Shown piece by piece: positions 15,342 through 23,564 of a stretch of 64,000 bases of DNA. Source of the stretch: DASXYG01 sp036502625 (GTDB taxonomy: Bacteria; Actinomycetota; Actinomycetes; Streptosporangiales; Streptosporangiaceae). The notes below the pieces were generated by a model. That model did not search any database and was not told where the DNA came from. It saw only the letters and a program-made list of their open reading frames with translations. The stretch lies in the NCBI GenBank assembly GCA_036502625.1, contig DASXYG010000055.1, forward strand, positions 62,001 to 126,000, given 5' to 3'. The translations under genes and the position numbers were made by a program. Each line of letters starts with the position of its first letter. Position 1 is the first letter of the stretch.

Positions 15342-17315
15342 TCACGGCGGCGAGACGGCCGGGATCTGGCCGCCGGCGAGGATCAGGGCCACCTGGCGGG
15401 CGGACAGGTGGTGGTGGAGCCGGTAGGTCTCGCCGCGGGTGGTGTTGCGGGCGTCCAGCTCCCCGCCGGGGAGGGCGTCGCGGACGCCGGACAGCTCCAG
15501 GACGTCGTCCCGGGAGATCTTGTCGTAGTCGGACGGGTCGGTGAACTCCAGCGGGAGGATGCCGAAGTTGGTGAGGTTCTGCCAGTGGATGCGGGCGTAG
15601 GAGCGGGCGATGACGGCCCGCAGGCCCAGATAGCGCGGTGTGATGGCGGCGTGTTCGCGTGAGGAGCCCTGGCCGTAGTTGTCGCCGGCGACGACCACGT
15701 GCCCGCTGCCGTCGCGGAGCTCGGCGGCGCGCGCGGGGTAGTCGGGGTCGATGCGGGTGAAGGTGAACCCGGCGAGCTTCGGGATGTTGGAGCGGTACGG
15801 GAGGGCGGCCGCGCCGGCCGGGGAGATCTCGTCGGTGGAGACGTCGTCGCCCATCTTGAGCAGCACCGGGGCCGCGATCGTGGCGGGCAGCGGATCGAAG
15901 TCCGGCAGGGCGGAGATGTTCCGGCCCTTCACCAGGTGCTGGCGGGCGGCCTCGGACGGCGGCAGCGGGGGTTCCAGCATCGCCGTGTTGACGGTGGCCG
16001 TGGCCGGCGGCGCCACCTGCGGGTACGCCAGGCCGAGGCGGCCGGCCAGCTCGCGGGGGTCGGTGATCACGCCGGTCAGCGCGCTCGCCGCGGCGGTCTC
16101 CGGTGAGCACAGCCAGACCGCGTCGTCCGCGGTCCCCGAGCGTCCGGGAAAGTTCCGCGGGAACGTGCGCAGCGAGTTCTGATCGCTCGCCGGCGCCTGG
16201 CCCATGCCGATGCAGCCCATGCAGCCGGCCTGGTGGATGCGCGCGCCCGCGCCGATGAGGTCGAACGTCGCGCCCATCCGGGTGAGGTCGGCGAAGATCT
16301 CGCGTGAGGACGGGTTCACGTCGAAGCTGACCCGCGCGTCGGTCTGCCGTCCGCGCACCATGGCGGCGGCGACGGCGTAGTCGCGCAGCCCGGGATTGGC
16401 CGACGATCCGATCACCACCTGCCCGATCCCCGTCCCCGCCACGTCCCGCACCGGCACGACGTTGCCCGGCGACGAGGGGCGGGCGATCAGCGGTTCCAGC
16501 GCGGCCAGGTCGATCTCGTCGGTGACGTCGTAGACGGTGCCCGGATCGGCGGTGAACTCGGTGAAGTCCCCCGCGCGCTCCTCGGCCGCCAGGAACGCGC
16601 GGACCGCCTCGTCGGCGGGGAACACGGTCGTCGTCGCGCCGAGCTCGGCGCCCATGTTGGCGATCACGTGCCGGTCCATCGCCGACAGGCCGGCCAGCCC
16701 CGGCCCGTGGTACTCGATGATCCGGTTGGTGCCGCCGTGCACGCCGTGGCGGCGCAGCATCTCCAGGATGACGTCCTTCGCCGAGACCCACGGCGGCAGC
16801 TCCCCCGTCAGCCGCACGCCCCAGATCTCCGGCATCCGGATGTGCAGCGGCTCCCCCGCCATGGCCAGCGCCACCTCGAGCCCGCCGACCCCGACCGCCA
16901 GCATGCCGAGCGAGCCCGCCGCGCAGGTGTGGGAGTCCGAGCCGACCATCGTGGCGCCGGGCACGCCGAACCGCTGCATGTGCGTCGGATGGGAGACGCC
17001 GTTGCCCGGCTTGGAGAACCACAGGCCGTAGCGGCGGCACGCGCTGCGCAGGAACGCGTGGTCCTCGGCGTTGCGCTCGTCGGCCTGGAGCAGGTTGTGG
17101 TCGACGTACTGCGCGCTGAGCCGGGTCCGTACGCGGTCCAGGCCCAGCGCCTCCAGCTCCTGCATCACCAGCGTGCCGGTCGCGTCCTGCGTCAGCGTCT
17201 GGTCCACGCGCAGCCCGATCTCCGTACCGGCCTCCGGCCGGCCCTCGACCAGATGCCGATCGAGGATCTTGCGCGCCACACCGCGCCCGCCGCGCCCCGT
17301 GTCCCCCGCGTTCAT
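15342..17315 (-). CDS. Aconitate hydratase
   Basis: 657 residues, ATG 17315 with AGGAGG eight bases upstream. Cluster-ligand and active-site motifs are intact: GSDSHTCAAGSLGMLAVGVG (first Cys), GCMGCIGMGQ (the other two Cys) and NYGQGSSREHAAI (catalytic Ser and substrate Arg). The swivel domain lies C-terminal, as in short aconitases near the mitochondrial type. It isomerises citrate and isocitrate through cis-aconitate. At 657 residues it is shorter than the roughly 900-residue AcnA common in actinomycetes, so it is probably a second aconitase. It could also handle a homologue. Confidence 0.88.
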   Translation of the reverse strand: MNAGDTGRGGRGVARKILDRHLVEGRPEAGTEIGLRVDQTLTQDATGTLVMQELEALGLDRVRTRLSAQYVDHNLLQADERNAEDHAFLRSACRRYGLWFSKPGNGVSHPTHMQRFGVPGATMVGSDSHTCAAGSLGMLAVGVGGLEVALAMAGEPLHIRMPEIWGVRLTGELPPWVSAKDVILEMLRRHGVHGGTNRIIEYHGPGLAGLSAMDRHVIANMGAELGATTTVFPADEAVRAFLAAEERAGDFTEFTADPGTVYDVTDEIDLAALEPLIARPSSPGNVVPVRDVAGTGIGQVVIGSSANPGLRDYAVAAAMVRGRQTDARVSFDVNPSSREIFADLTRMGATFDLIGAGARIHQAGCMGCIGMGQAPASDQNSLRTFPRNFPGRSGTADDAVWLCSPETAAASALTGVITDPRELAGRLGLAYPQVAPPATATVNTAMLEPPLPPSEAARQHLVKGRNISALPDFDPLPATIAAPVLLKMGDDVSTDEISPAGAAALPYRSNIPKLAGFTFTRIDPDYPARAAELRDGSGHVVVAGDNYGQGSSREHAAITPRYLGLRAVIARSYARIHWQNLTNFGILPLEFTDPSDYDKISRDDVLELSGVRDALPGGELDARNTTRGETYRLHHHLSARQVALILAGGQIPAVSPP

Positions 17316-17327
17316 CGCCGATTCCTC

Positions 17328-19118
17328 CTACCCGCGCCGGTGCGGGATGAGTTCCTGGAGCTTGGCCTTGGCGCCTTCGCTGACCACGCCCACGCTGTCC
17401 GGGTCACCCTTGACGATCGCCTCGGCGGCGTCCTTCATCTGGGCGAACTCCGCGTGGGGCGGGATCGGCGGCACGTCGGGGTCGCAGCGCACGTCGAGCA
17501 CGCACGGCCCGTCGGCGGCCAGCGCGGCGTCCCATGCCGCGCCGAGCCGCTCCGGATCGTCGACCTCGATGGCCGTGATGCCGATCTGCCGGGCCACCGC
17601 GGCGTAGGAGACCTCCGGCAGCTCCTGGGACGGCGCGAACTTCGGCGCGCCGCTCATCGCGCGCATCTCCCACGTCACCTGGTTCAGGTCGTTGTTGTGC
17701 AGCACGCACACGACCAGCCGCTTGTCGACCCACTCGTCCTGGTAGCGGCGTACGGTCAGCAGCTCGGCCAGCCCGTTCATCTGCATGGCGCCGTCGCCGA
17801 CCAGCGCGATCGCCGGGCGGTCCGGATGGGCGAACTTCGCGCCGATCGCGTACGGCACACCCGGGCCCATCGTGGCCAGCGTGCCGGACAGCGAGCCGCG
17901 CATCCCGCCGCGCAGCCGCAGCAGCCGGGCGTACCAGTTGGCCGCCGAGCCGGAGTCGCTGGAGAGGATCACGTCGTCCGGCAGCCGCTCGGACAGCTCG
18001 CTGAAGACGCGCATCGGGTTGACCGGGTCGGCGGCGACGTGCGCCTGCCTGTCCATGGTCTCCCACCAGCGGGCCACGTTGCGCTCGATGTCCCGCCGCC
18101 ACTTCTTCGCCTTCTTCGGCTTCAGCAGGGGCAGCAGCGCCGCCAGCGTCTCCCGGGCGTCGCCGATGAGGTTGGCCTGCGTCGGGTACCGCAGGCCGAT
18201 CATGTGCGCGTCGCGGTCGATCTCCACGGCCTTCTTCCCGAACTCCGGCATGAACTGCGTGTACGGGAAGCTCGTGCCGATCATGACGAGCGTGTCGCAG
18301 TCGCGCATCAGCTCATACGACGGACGGGTGCCGAGCAGCCCGATCGCGCCGGTGACGTACGGCAGGTCGTCCGGCAGCACGTCCTTGCCGAGCAGCGCCT
18401 TCGCCACTCCCCCGCCGGTGGTCTCGGCGAGCCGCGCGACCTCTCCGGCGGCGTCGCGCGCGCCCTGGCCGACGAGGATCGCGACCTTCTCCCCGGAGTT
18501 GATCACCTCGGCGGCCGTGGCGATCTCCTCGTCCGGCGCGCGCGTGACCGGCGGCGTGTAGCCGGGCGCGCTGGACGGCACGTTCTTGAACACGTGGCCC
18601 GGCGGTTCGTACGCGGCGTCCTGGAGGTCGCCGGGCACGATGATCGCGGTGACGCAGTGCCGGTCGAGCGAGGTCCGCATGGCGCGGTCGAGCAGGTTCG
18701 GGAACTGCTCCGGCACCATCGCGGTCTGGACGTACTCGCTCGCGACGTCCTTGTACAGGGAGTGGAGGTCCACCTCCTGCTGGTAGCTGCCGCCCATCGC
18801 GCCGCGGCCCGTCTGCCCGACGATCGCCACCACCGGGACGTGGTCGAGCTTCGCGTCGTACAGGCCGTTCAGCAGGTGGATCGCGCCGGGTCCGCTGGTC
18901 GCCATGCAGACGCCGGCCCTGCCGCTGAACTTCGCGTACCCGACGGCCTCGAACGCGGCCATCTCCTCATGGCGCGCCTGGATGAACCGCGGCCGGTCGT
19001 CCGCGCGGCCGAACGCCGCGAGCAGCCCGTTGATGCCGTCCCCGGGGTACCCGAAGACGTACTCGACGCCCCAGCCGCGCAGCCGCTGGAGCAGGTGGTC
19101 GGCGACCGTCTGCGTCAT
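17328..19118 (-). CDS. ThDP-dependent enzyme, PoxB-like pyruvate oxidase/dehydrogenase
   Basis: 596 residues from ATG 19118 behind GGGAGG. It has the three-domain ThDP layout: FIQARHEEMAAFEAVGYAKF with the catalytic Glu, a central nucleotide domain, and VGDGAMQMNGLAELLTV with the GDG...N Mg/ThDP site, followed by NNDLNQVTWEMR. Family relatives are pyruvate:quinone oxidoreductases and, more distantly, acetolactate synthases. It lies 12 bases after the aconitase start in the opposite sense of reading order, so poxB-like and aconitase genes form one transcript. Pyruvate as substrate is family inference. Confidence 0.78.
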   Translation of the reverse strand: MTQTVADHLLQRLRGWGVEYVFGYPGDGINGLLAAFGRADDRPRFIQARHEEMAAFEAVGYAKFSGRAGVCMATSGPGAIHLLNGLYDAKLDHVPVVAIVGQTGRGAMGGSYQQEVDLHSLYKDVASEYVQTAMVPEQFPNLLDRAMRTSLDRHCVTAIIVPGDLQDAAYEPPGHVFKNVPSSAPGYTPPVTRAPDEEIATAAEVINSGEKVAILVGQGARDAAGEVARLAETTGGGVAKALLGKDVLPDDLPYVTGAIGLLGTRPSYELMRDCDTLVMIGTSFPYTQFMPEFGKKAVEIDRDAHMIGLRYPTQANLIGDARETLAALLPLLKPKKAKKWRRDIERNVARWWETMDRQAHVAADPVNPMRVFSELSERLPDDVILSSDSGSAANWYARLLRLRGGMRGSLSGTLATMGPGVPYAIGAKFAHPDRPAIALVGDGAMQMNGLAELLTVRRYQDEWVDKRLVVCVLHNNDLNQVTWEMRAMSGAPKFAPSQELPEVSYAAVARQIGITAIEVDDPERLGAAWDAALAADGPCVLDVRCDPDVPPIPPHAEFAQMKDAAEAIVKGDPDSVGVVSEGAKAKLQELIPHRRG

Positions 19119-19191
19119 GTCACCCTCCCGCTGTGGCTCTGCCTGTCTGGAGTCCGCTTCCACCGGGTGCCCCGGGCAAACATCGCGGCCC

Positions 19192-19226
19192 GCCCAGCGT
19201 CGTGCATACCCCGCACGCCGCTGGGC
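19192..19226. repeat. Long inverted repeat in the divergent PoxB-like/mrpE gap
   Basis: Two 14-base arms, GCCCAGCGTCGTGC and GCACGCCGCTGGGC, match at 13 of 14 positions around a 7-base loop. The element sits in the 191-base intergenic region between divergent genes and could be a regulator site or an RNA hairpin in one leader. Confidence 0.4.
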
Positions 19227-19289
19227 AGAAGCCAACCCGACCGATTGACCTGCGATGACAGGCGACGCCGCGAGGACGGGGAACCGCTG

Positions 19290-19313
19290 ATGACGTACCG
19301 GGACCGCCGATGA
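19290..19313 (+). other. Seven-codon open frame overlapping the mrpE start
   Basis: ATG 19290 opens MTYRDRR and stops inside the mrpE start codon (ATGA). A GAGG-containing site lies about 13 bases before it, whereas mrpE has no clear site of its own. It could couple or regulate mrpE translation. Short enough to be chance. Confidence 0.3.
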
Positions 19314-19792
19314 GCCGGAGATCCGCGGTGCCGCTCGCGGCCGAGGCCGGCGGGTGGTGGATCGCGCTGTGGGGGGTGTGGGCGCTGACGCTGTCGGCGT
19401 TCTCGCTCGCCGAGACCGTCACCGCCGCCGTGGTGACCGCGCCGGCCGCGGCCGCGGCGGTGGCGGCGCGGCGTGCGGAGCGTGTCGCGTGGCATCCGGC
19501 GGCGTCCGCACGGGCCGTGCTGCGCTGCGTGGCCGTCTGGCCGGCCGCGGTGGTCTGCGACACCGTACGCGTGGTGGCGGCGGCGCTGACCGGGCGCGGC
19601 GGTTCCGGCGCGGTCACCGAGGTGCGGCTCCCCCCGGGACGGGCGGAGAGCACGGCGGCGCGGGGCGCGTTCACCACGCTGGCGCTCGGCTCGACGCCGA
19701 GTTCGGTCGTCGTCGACGTGCCGCGCGGAGACCGGCTGCGGGTGCACGGTCTCGCGGCGGGGCCGCCGCGGCTGGGCCGGTGGGCGCGGTGA
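19310..19792 (+). CDS. mrpE: Mrp antiporter subunit E
   Basis: 160 residues, first gene of a seven-gene antiporter operon. Two N-terminal hydrophobic helices and a soluble C-terminal domain with ARGAFTTLALGSTPSSVVVD fit MrpE/MnhE. The stop overlaps mrpF by four bases. The complex exchanges Na+ or K+ for H+. Confidence 0.8.
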   Translation: MSRRSAVPLAAEAGGWWIALWGVWALTLSAFSLAETVTAAVVTAPAAAAAVAARRAERVAWHPAASARAVLRCVAVWPAAVVCDTVRVVAAALTGRGGSGAVTEVRLPPGRAESTAARGAFTTLALGSTPSSVVVDVPRGDRLRVHGLAAGPPRLGRWAR

Positions 19793-20043
19793 ACGGCTGG
19801 CTGCTGTGCACGCTGGCGCTGCTGGCCGGCGGGATGGCGCCCGCCGCGTGGCTGGCGGTCCGCGGCGACCCGGCCCAGCGGCTGGTCGGGGTGGCGCTGG
19901 CGGGGCCGGTCGCCACGCTCGTGCTGGTGCTGCTCGCGCACGCGATGGCGCAGCCGTCGTACCTGATCGTGCCGCTGGTGCTGGCGCCGCTGTCGTTCGC
20001 GGGGACGCTCGTCTTCACCCGTCTGCTGGGGCCGCGGCCGTGA
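19789..20043 (+). CDS. mrpF: Mrp antiporter subunit F
   Basis: 84 residues from GTG 19789 (GTGA overlap with mrpE). Three membrane helices are visible; the sequence AVRGDPAQRLVGVALAGPVA matches the conserved MrpF loop where an RGP/D motif follows the first helix. The longer frame upstream is a mrpE shadow. Confidence 0.8.
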   Translation: MNGWLLCTLALLAGGMAPAAWLAVRGDPAQRLVGVALAGPVATLVLVLLAHAMAQPSYLIVPLVLAPLSFAGTLVFTRLLGPRP

Positions 20044-20348
20044 GCGCCGCCCAGCTCGCCGGGTGGGCGTTCGCCGGCACGGGCGTCGCCGTGGTCGTCG
20101 TCGCCGCGGTGTGCGCGGTGCTGGTGCCCGGCGCGCTCGCGCGGCTGCACCTGCTGACCGTCGTCACCTCCCTCGGTGTGCCGCTGGCCGGGATCGGGGT
20201 GGCCGTCCTCGACGGCGGCGGCCTCGCCGGCGGGATGACGCTGCTGACGGTCGCGATCGTCGCCGTGACCGGTCCGGCGATCGGCGGCGCCATCGGACGG
20301 CTCGTCGTCCAGGACGAGGGCCGTGCGCGAGAGGACGCGCCGCGATGA
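20040..20348 (+). CDS. mrpG: Mrp antiporter subunit G
   Basis: 102 residues from GTG 20040, overlapping mrpF by four bases. Three helices with LARLHLLTVVTSLGVPLAGI, the MrpG/MnhG hallmark (usually LPRLHAxTKxxTLG), and ending in a charged tail. Overlaps the next gene by four bases. Confidence 0.82.
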   Translation: MSAAQLAGWAFAGTGVAVVVVAAVCAVLVPGALARLHLLTVVTSLGVPLAGIGVAVLDGGGLAGGMTLLTVAIVAVTGPAIGGAIGRLVVQDEGRAREDAPR

Positions 20349-20623
20349 TGTGGATCATCGGGGTCACGCTGGTCCTCGTCGCCGCCGTGGGCACGGTCGT
20401 GGCGCTCACCCCGGGCCCGGAGCGCCAGGCCGTGACGCTGTCCCTGTACGCGCTCGTGCTGACGCTGCTGTTCTTCGAGCTGAGCGCGCCGGACGTGGCG
20501 CTGTCGCAGCTCGGCATCGGCACGGCGGTCGTGCCGCTGATCGTGATGCTGGCCGTACGCAAGATCGCCCGGATGCGCGCGCGTACGGGCGCCGGCGACC
20601 GCGAACGGCGGGCGCCGCGATGA
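20345..20623 (+). CDS. DUF4040/MbhD-like antiporter subunit
   Basis: 92 residues from ATG 20345. The pair of hydrophobic helices and LFFELSAPDVALSQLGIGTA match the DUF4040 domain, which is part of the C-terminal end of MrpA or a separate subunit (MbhD) in membrane-bound hydrogenases. Here it is a free-standing gene, so MrpA is absent as a large fused protein. Tightly coupled to both neighbours. Confidence 0.78.
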   Translation: MMWIIGVTLVLVAAVGTVVALTPGPERQAVTLSLYALVLTLLFFELSAPDVALSQLGIGTAVVPLIVMLAVRKIARMRARTGAGDRERRAPR

Positions 20624-21366
20624 GCCGCGGCGTCCGGATGGCCGTGTGCGCCGTCGGCGCGCTCGGCGTGGCCGTGCTGCTGGCGGCGGCGTTCACGCGG
20701 ATGCCCGCGTTCGGCGGCGCGCACCACCCGTACCGGGACGCCGCGGTGGGCGCTGCCGTACGGCACGCGACGCCGAACGTCGTGTCGTCGCTCAACTTCG
20801 ACCAGCGCGGCCTCGACACGCTCGTCGAGGAGATGATCCTGGTCGCCTGCGTGCTCGCGTCCGTCGCGCTGCTGCGGCCCGCGCACCACGAGTCCGAGCG
20901 CCCGGCGCGCACCGGCGGGCGGGTGCTGCCCGCGTCGCGCCTGGTCGGCTACGTACTGCTCCCGGTCACGCTCGCGCTGGGCCTGGACGTCGTCCTGCAC
21001 GGCCATCTGACGCCCGGCGGCGGCTTCCAGGGCGGCGTGATCCTCGCGACCGGGCTGCACCTGGTCTACGTGACCGGCGACTACGCGGCGCTGCGCCGGC
21101 TGCGGCCGGTCGCGTGGTACGCCTACGGCGAGGCGGCGGGCGCCGGGGCGTTCCTGCTGCTCGCGCTCGCCGGGCTGGTCTCGGCCCGCGGCTTCATGGC
21201 CGACATCCTCCCGCCCGGCCGGTTCGGCGCGCTGTTCTCCGCCGGCACCGTGCTGCCGTTCAGCGCCGCCACCGGCTGCGCCGTCGTGTGCGGCATGGTC
21301 GTGCTGCTCGCGGCCTTCTTCCGCCAGGAACTGCAGATCACCGAGACCGGGGAGGCCGACCGGTGA
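20620..21366 (+). CDS. mrpB: MrpB with fused MbhE-like N-terminal domain
   Basis: 248 residues from ATG 20620. The first 90 residues contain SSLNFDQRGLDTLVEEMILV, as found at the end of MrpA or in MbhE. From about residue 100 the MnhB domain follows: DVVLHGHLTPGGGFQGGVIL, with the conserved His/Gly-rich loop. This fuses what are two genes (mbhE, mbhF) in Pyrococcus. About seven membrane helices are visible. Confidence 0.8.
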   Translation: MSRGVRMAVCAVGALGVAVLLAAAFTRMPAFGGAHHPYRDAAVGAAVRHATPNVVSSLNFDQRGLDTLVEEMILVACVLASVALLRPAHHESERPARTGGRVLPASRLVGYVLLPVTLALGLDVVLHGHLTPGGGFQGGVILATGLHLVYVTGDYAALRRLRPVAWYAYGEAAGAGAFLLLALAGLVSARGFMADILPPGRFGALFSAGTVLPFSAATGCAVVCGMVVLLAAFFRQELQITETGEADR

Positions 21367-21710
21367 CCTATCTCGCGTACGCCGTGGCCGGGTGGCTCTT
21401 CCTCGCCGGTTCGCTCGGCATCGCGCGCAGCCGTCATCTCGTGCAGGCGATCGTCGCGCTGTCGATCGCCCAGTCGGGGACGTACGTGCTGCTGCTCGGC
21501 GTCGGGTTCCAGCGGCACGCCGCCGCGCCGGTCTTCACCGCGGACATGACGATCAGGTCGGCGGTCGTCGACCCCGTGGTGCAGGCGATGACGCTGACCG
21601 ACATCGTCGTGTCGGCGACGATCACCGCGCTGCTCGCCGCCCTGGCCGTCCAGGCGGCCAAGCTGCACGGCACCGCCGACCCCGACGACCTGCGCACGCT
21701 CCAGGGCTGA
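21363..21710 (+). CDS. mrpC: Mrp antiporter subunit C (NuoK-like)
   Basis: 115 residues from GTG 21363, four-base overlap with mrpB. Three helices, with LVQAIVALSIAQSGTYVLLL and DPVVQAMTLTDIVVSATITA, the NuoK-like MrpC signature (DPxxQALxLTAIVI). Confidence 0.85.
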   Translation: MTYLAYAVAGWLFLAGSLGIARSRHLVQAIVALSIAQSGTYVLLLGVGFQRHAAAPVFTADMTIRSAVVDPVVQAMTLTDIVVSATITALLAALAVQAAKLHGTADPDDLRTLQG

Positions 21711-21718
21711 CCGGCGGC

Positions 21719-23530
21719 ATGACGGTACTGGTCATCGTGGTCCCGCTGGTCGGGGCGGTCGTCCTGCTCGGCCTGGGCCGGCTGCTGCCGCGGCGGGTCA
21801 GCGACGGGCTGGCCGCCGCGGCCGTCGTGGCGACCTGCTGCCTCGCCGTCGCGCTGCTCCACCGTACGGGCGCGGGGCGCGTCGTGGCGTGGATGGGCGG
21901 CTGGCGCGCGAACGGCACCCACGGCGTGGGCATCCCCCTGGTCGCTGACCAGGCCGGCGCGGGCCTCGTGGTGATCGCCGCCGTGCTCACCTGCGCCGCG
22001 CTGGTCTACGGCTGGCGGTACTTCGAATCCGTCGAGGGCCACTACCAGGTGCTGATCCTGCTGTTCCTGGCCGGCATGGCCGGGTTCGCGCTCAGCGGCG
22101 ACCTGTTCGACATGTTCGTGTTCTTCGAGCTGATGGGGGCCGTCGCGTACGCGCTGACCGGCTACAAGATCGAGGACCCCGGCGCCGTACAGGGCGGGCT
22201 CAACTTCGGCGTGATCAACTCCCTGGGCGCGTACCTGACGCTGGTCGGCATCGGCCTGCTCTACGCGCGCACCGGGCAGCTCGGGCTGGCCCCGATCGGC
22301 GCGGCGCTGCGCGGCCACGGCGCCGACCCGCTGGTCCTCGCCGGGTTCGTGTGCACGATCACCGGGTTCCTCGTCAAGGCGGCGCTGGTGCCGTTCCACT
22401 TCTGGCTCGCCGACGCGCACGCCGTGGCGCCGGCGCCGGTGTGCGTGCTGTTCTCCGGGATCATGGTTCCGCTCGGCCTGTACGGCGCGCTGCGCGTCTA
22501 CGTCGTCGGGTTCGGCGGCGTCCTCGGCGCGGGCGACGTCCGCCGTACGTTCCTCGCGCTCGGGGTGGCGACGGCGCTGGTGGGCGCCGTGATGTGCCTC
22601 GCGCAGCGGAACCTGAAGCGCATGCTCGCGTACTCGACGATCGGGCACGTCGGGCTGTTCGTCATGGCCGCGTTCCTGCTCACCCCGGACGGCCTGGCCG
22701 GCGCGGCCGTGTACGTGGCCGCGCACGCGGGCGTCAAGGCGGGCCTGTTCCTCACGACCGGGATGCTGCTGAACCGCTACGGCACGGTCGACGAACACGA
22801 CCTGCACGGCCGGGCGCGGGGTACCGGTTTCCGCGTCGCGTTCCTCGCCGGCGCGTTCGGGCTGGCCGGGCTCCCGCCGTTCGGGCCGGGGCTGGGCAAG
22901 GCGCTGAGCGAGGACGCGCTCGGCGCCGCCGGGTACGGCTGGTCGTCCGCGGTGTTCGTGCTGGTGTCCGCGCTGACGGCCGGCGCCGTGCTGCGCGCGG
23001 CGCTGCGCGTCACCTTCGGTGTGGGCCCGCATCCGTCGCACGCGCGGCGCACCGGGGAGACCAGCGGCGCGGAGGAGCAGGAGGTCGACGTCCCGCTGCG
23101 CCGCGTCCCGGTGACGATGGCCGCGCCGGCGGGCGTGCTGATCGCGGCGGGGATGGCGGCCGGGATGGTCCCGTGGTTCGCGCGCGCCGCGTCGCGTGCC
23201 GCCGCCCGGTTCCTGGACGCGGGCGGCTACCTGGCGCAGGTCCTGCACGCCGCGCCCGCCCGGCCGGTCCCGGCTTCGCCGCACGCGTTCTGGACGGCGG
23301 GCGGCGTCGCGCTCGGCCTCGTCTCCGCGGTCCTCGCCACGGGCGTGGCCCTCGCCGCCGTCCACCCCGCCGCCGTCCCCCGTGGCCTGCGCCGCGCCGC
23401 GCCGGCCCTGCGGCCCGGGTTCCAGGTGCTGCGCCGCGCCCACAGCGGCCACGTGGGCGACTACGTCGCCTGGCTCCTCCTCGGCGTCGTCGTCCTGGCG
23501 GTGGGCCTGATCCCCGCGCTGACCTGGTGA
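21719..23530 (+). CDS. mrpD: Mrp antiporter subunit D (NuoN/L-like)
   Basis: 603 residues from ATG 21719. Proton-pumping antiporter core: MFVFFELMGAVAYALTGYK with the TM5-type Glu, VKAALVPFHFWLADAHAVAP with the TM7-type Lys, and RNLKRMLAYSTIGHVGLF. A roughly 100-residue C-terminal extension with two further helices is longer than usual MrpD (about 500 residues). The operon order E-F-G-DUF4040-B-C-D is the same as the antiporter half of Mbh hydrogenases, but no hydrogenase genes follow. Confidence 0.85.
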   Translation: MTVLVIVVPLVGAVVLLGLGRLLPRRVSDGLAAAAVVATCCLAVALLHRTGAGRVVAWMGGWRANGTHGVGIPLVADQAGAGLVVIAAVLTCAALVYGWRYFESVEGHYQVLILLFLAGMAGFALSGDLFDMFVFFELMGAVAYALTGYKIEDPGAVQGGLNFGVINSLGAYLTLVGIGLLYARTGQLGLAPIGAALRGHGADPLVLAGFVCTITGFLVKAALVPFHFWLADAHAVAPAPVCVLFSGIMVPLGLYGALRVYVVGFGGVLGAGDVRRTFLALGVATALVGAVMCLAQRNLKRMLAYSTIGHVGLFVMAAFLLTPDGLAGAAVYVAAHAGVKAGLFLTTGMLLNRYGTVDEHDLHGRARGTGFRVAFLAGAFGLAGLPPFGPGLGKALSEDALGAAGYGWSSAVFVLVSALTAGAVLRAALRVTFGVGPHPSHARRTGETSGAEEQEVDVPLRRVPVTMAAPAGVLIAAGMAAGMVPWFARAASRAAARFLDAGGYLAQVLHAAPARPVPASPHAFWTAGGVALGLVSAVLATGVALAAVHPAAVPRGLRRAAPALRPGFQVLRRAHSGHVGDYVAWLLLGVVVLAVGLIPALTW

Positions 23531-23564
23531 CCCGCCCGGCCCGCCGACGGCGCGGCGCGTGCGG

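Noticed and set aside
16668..19313. 881-residue plus-strand open frame over the aconitase and PoxB-like genes
   Set aside because: Low-complexity Arg/His/Val-rich translation without motifs; opposite strand codes known enzymes. It also contains the true tiny MTYRDRR end, which is listed separately.
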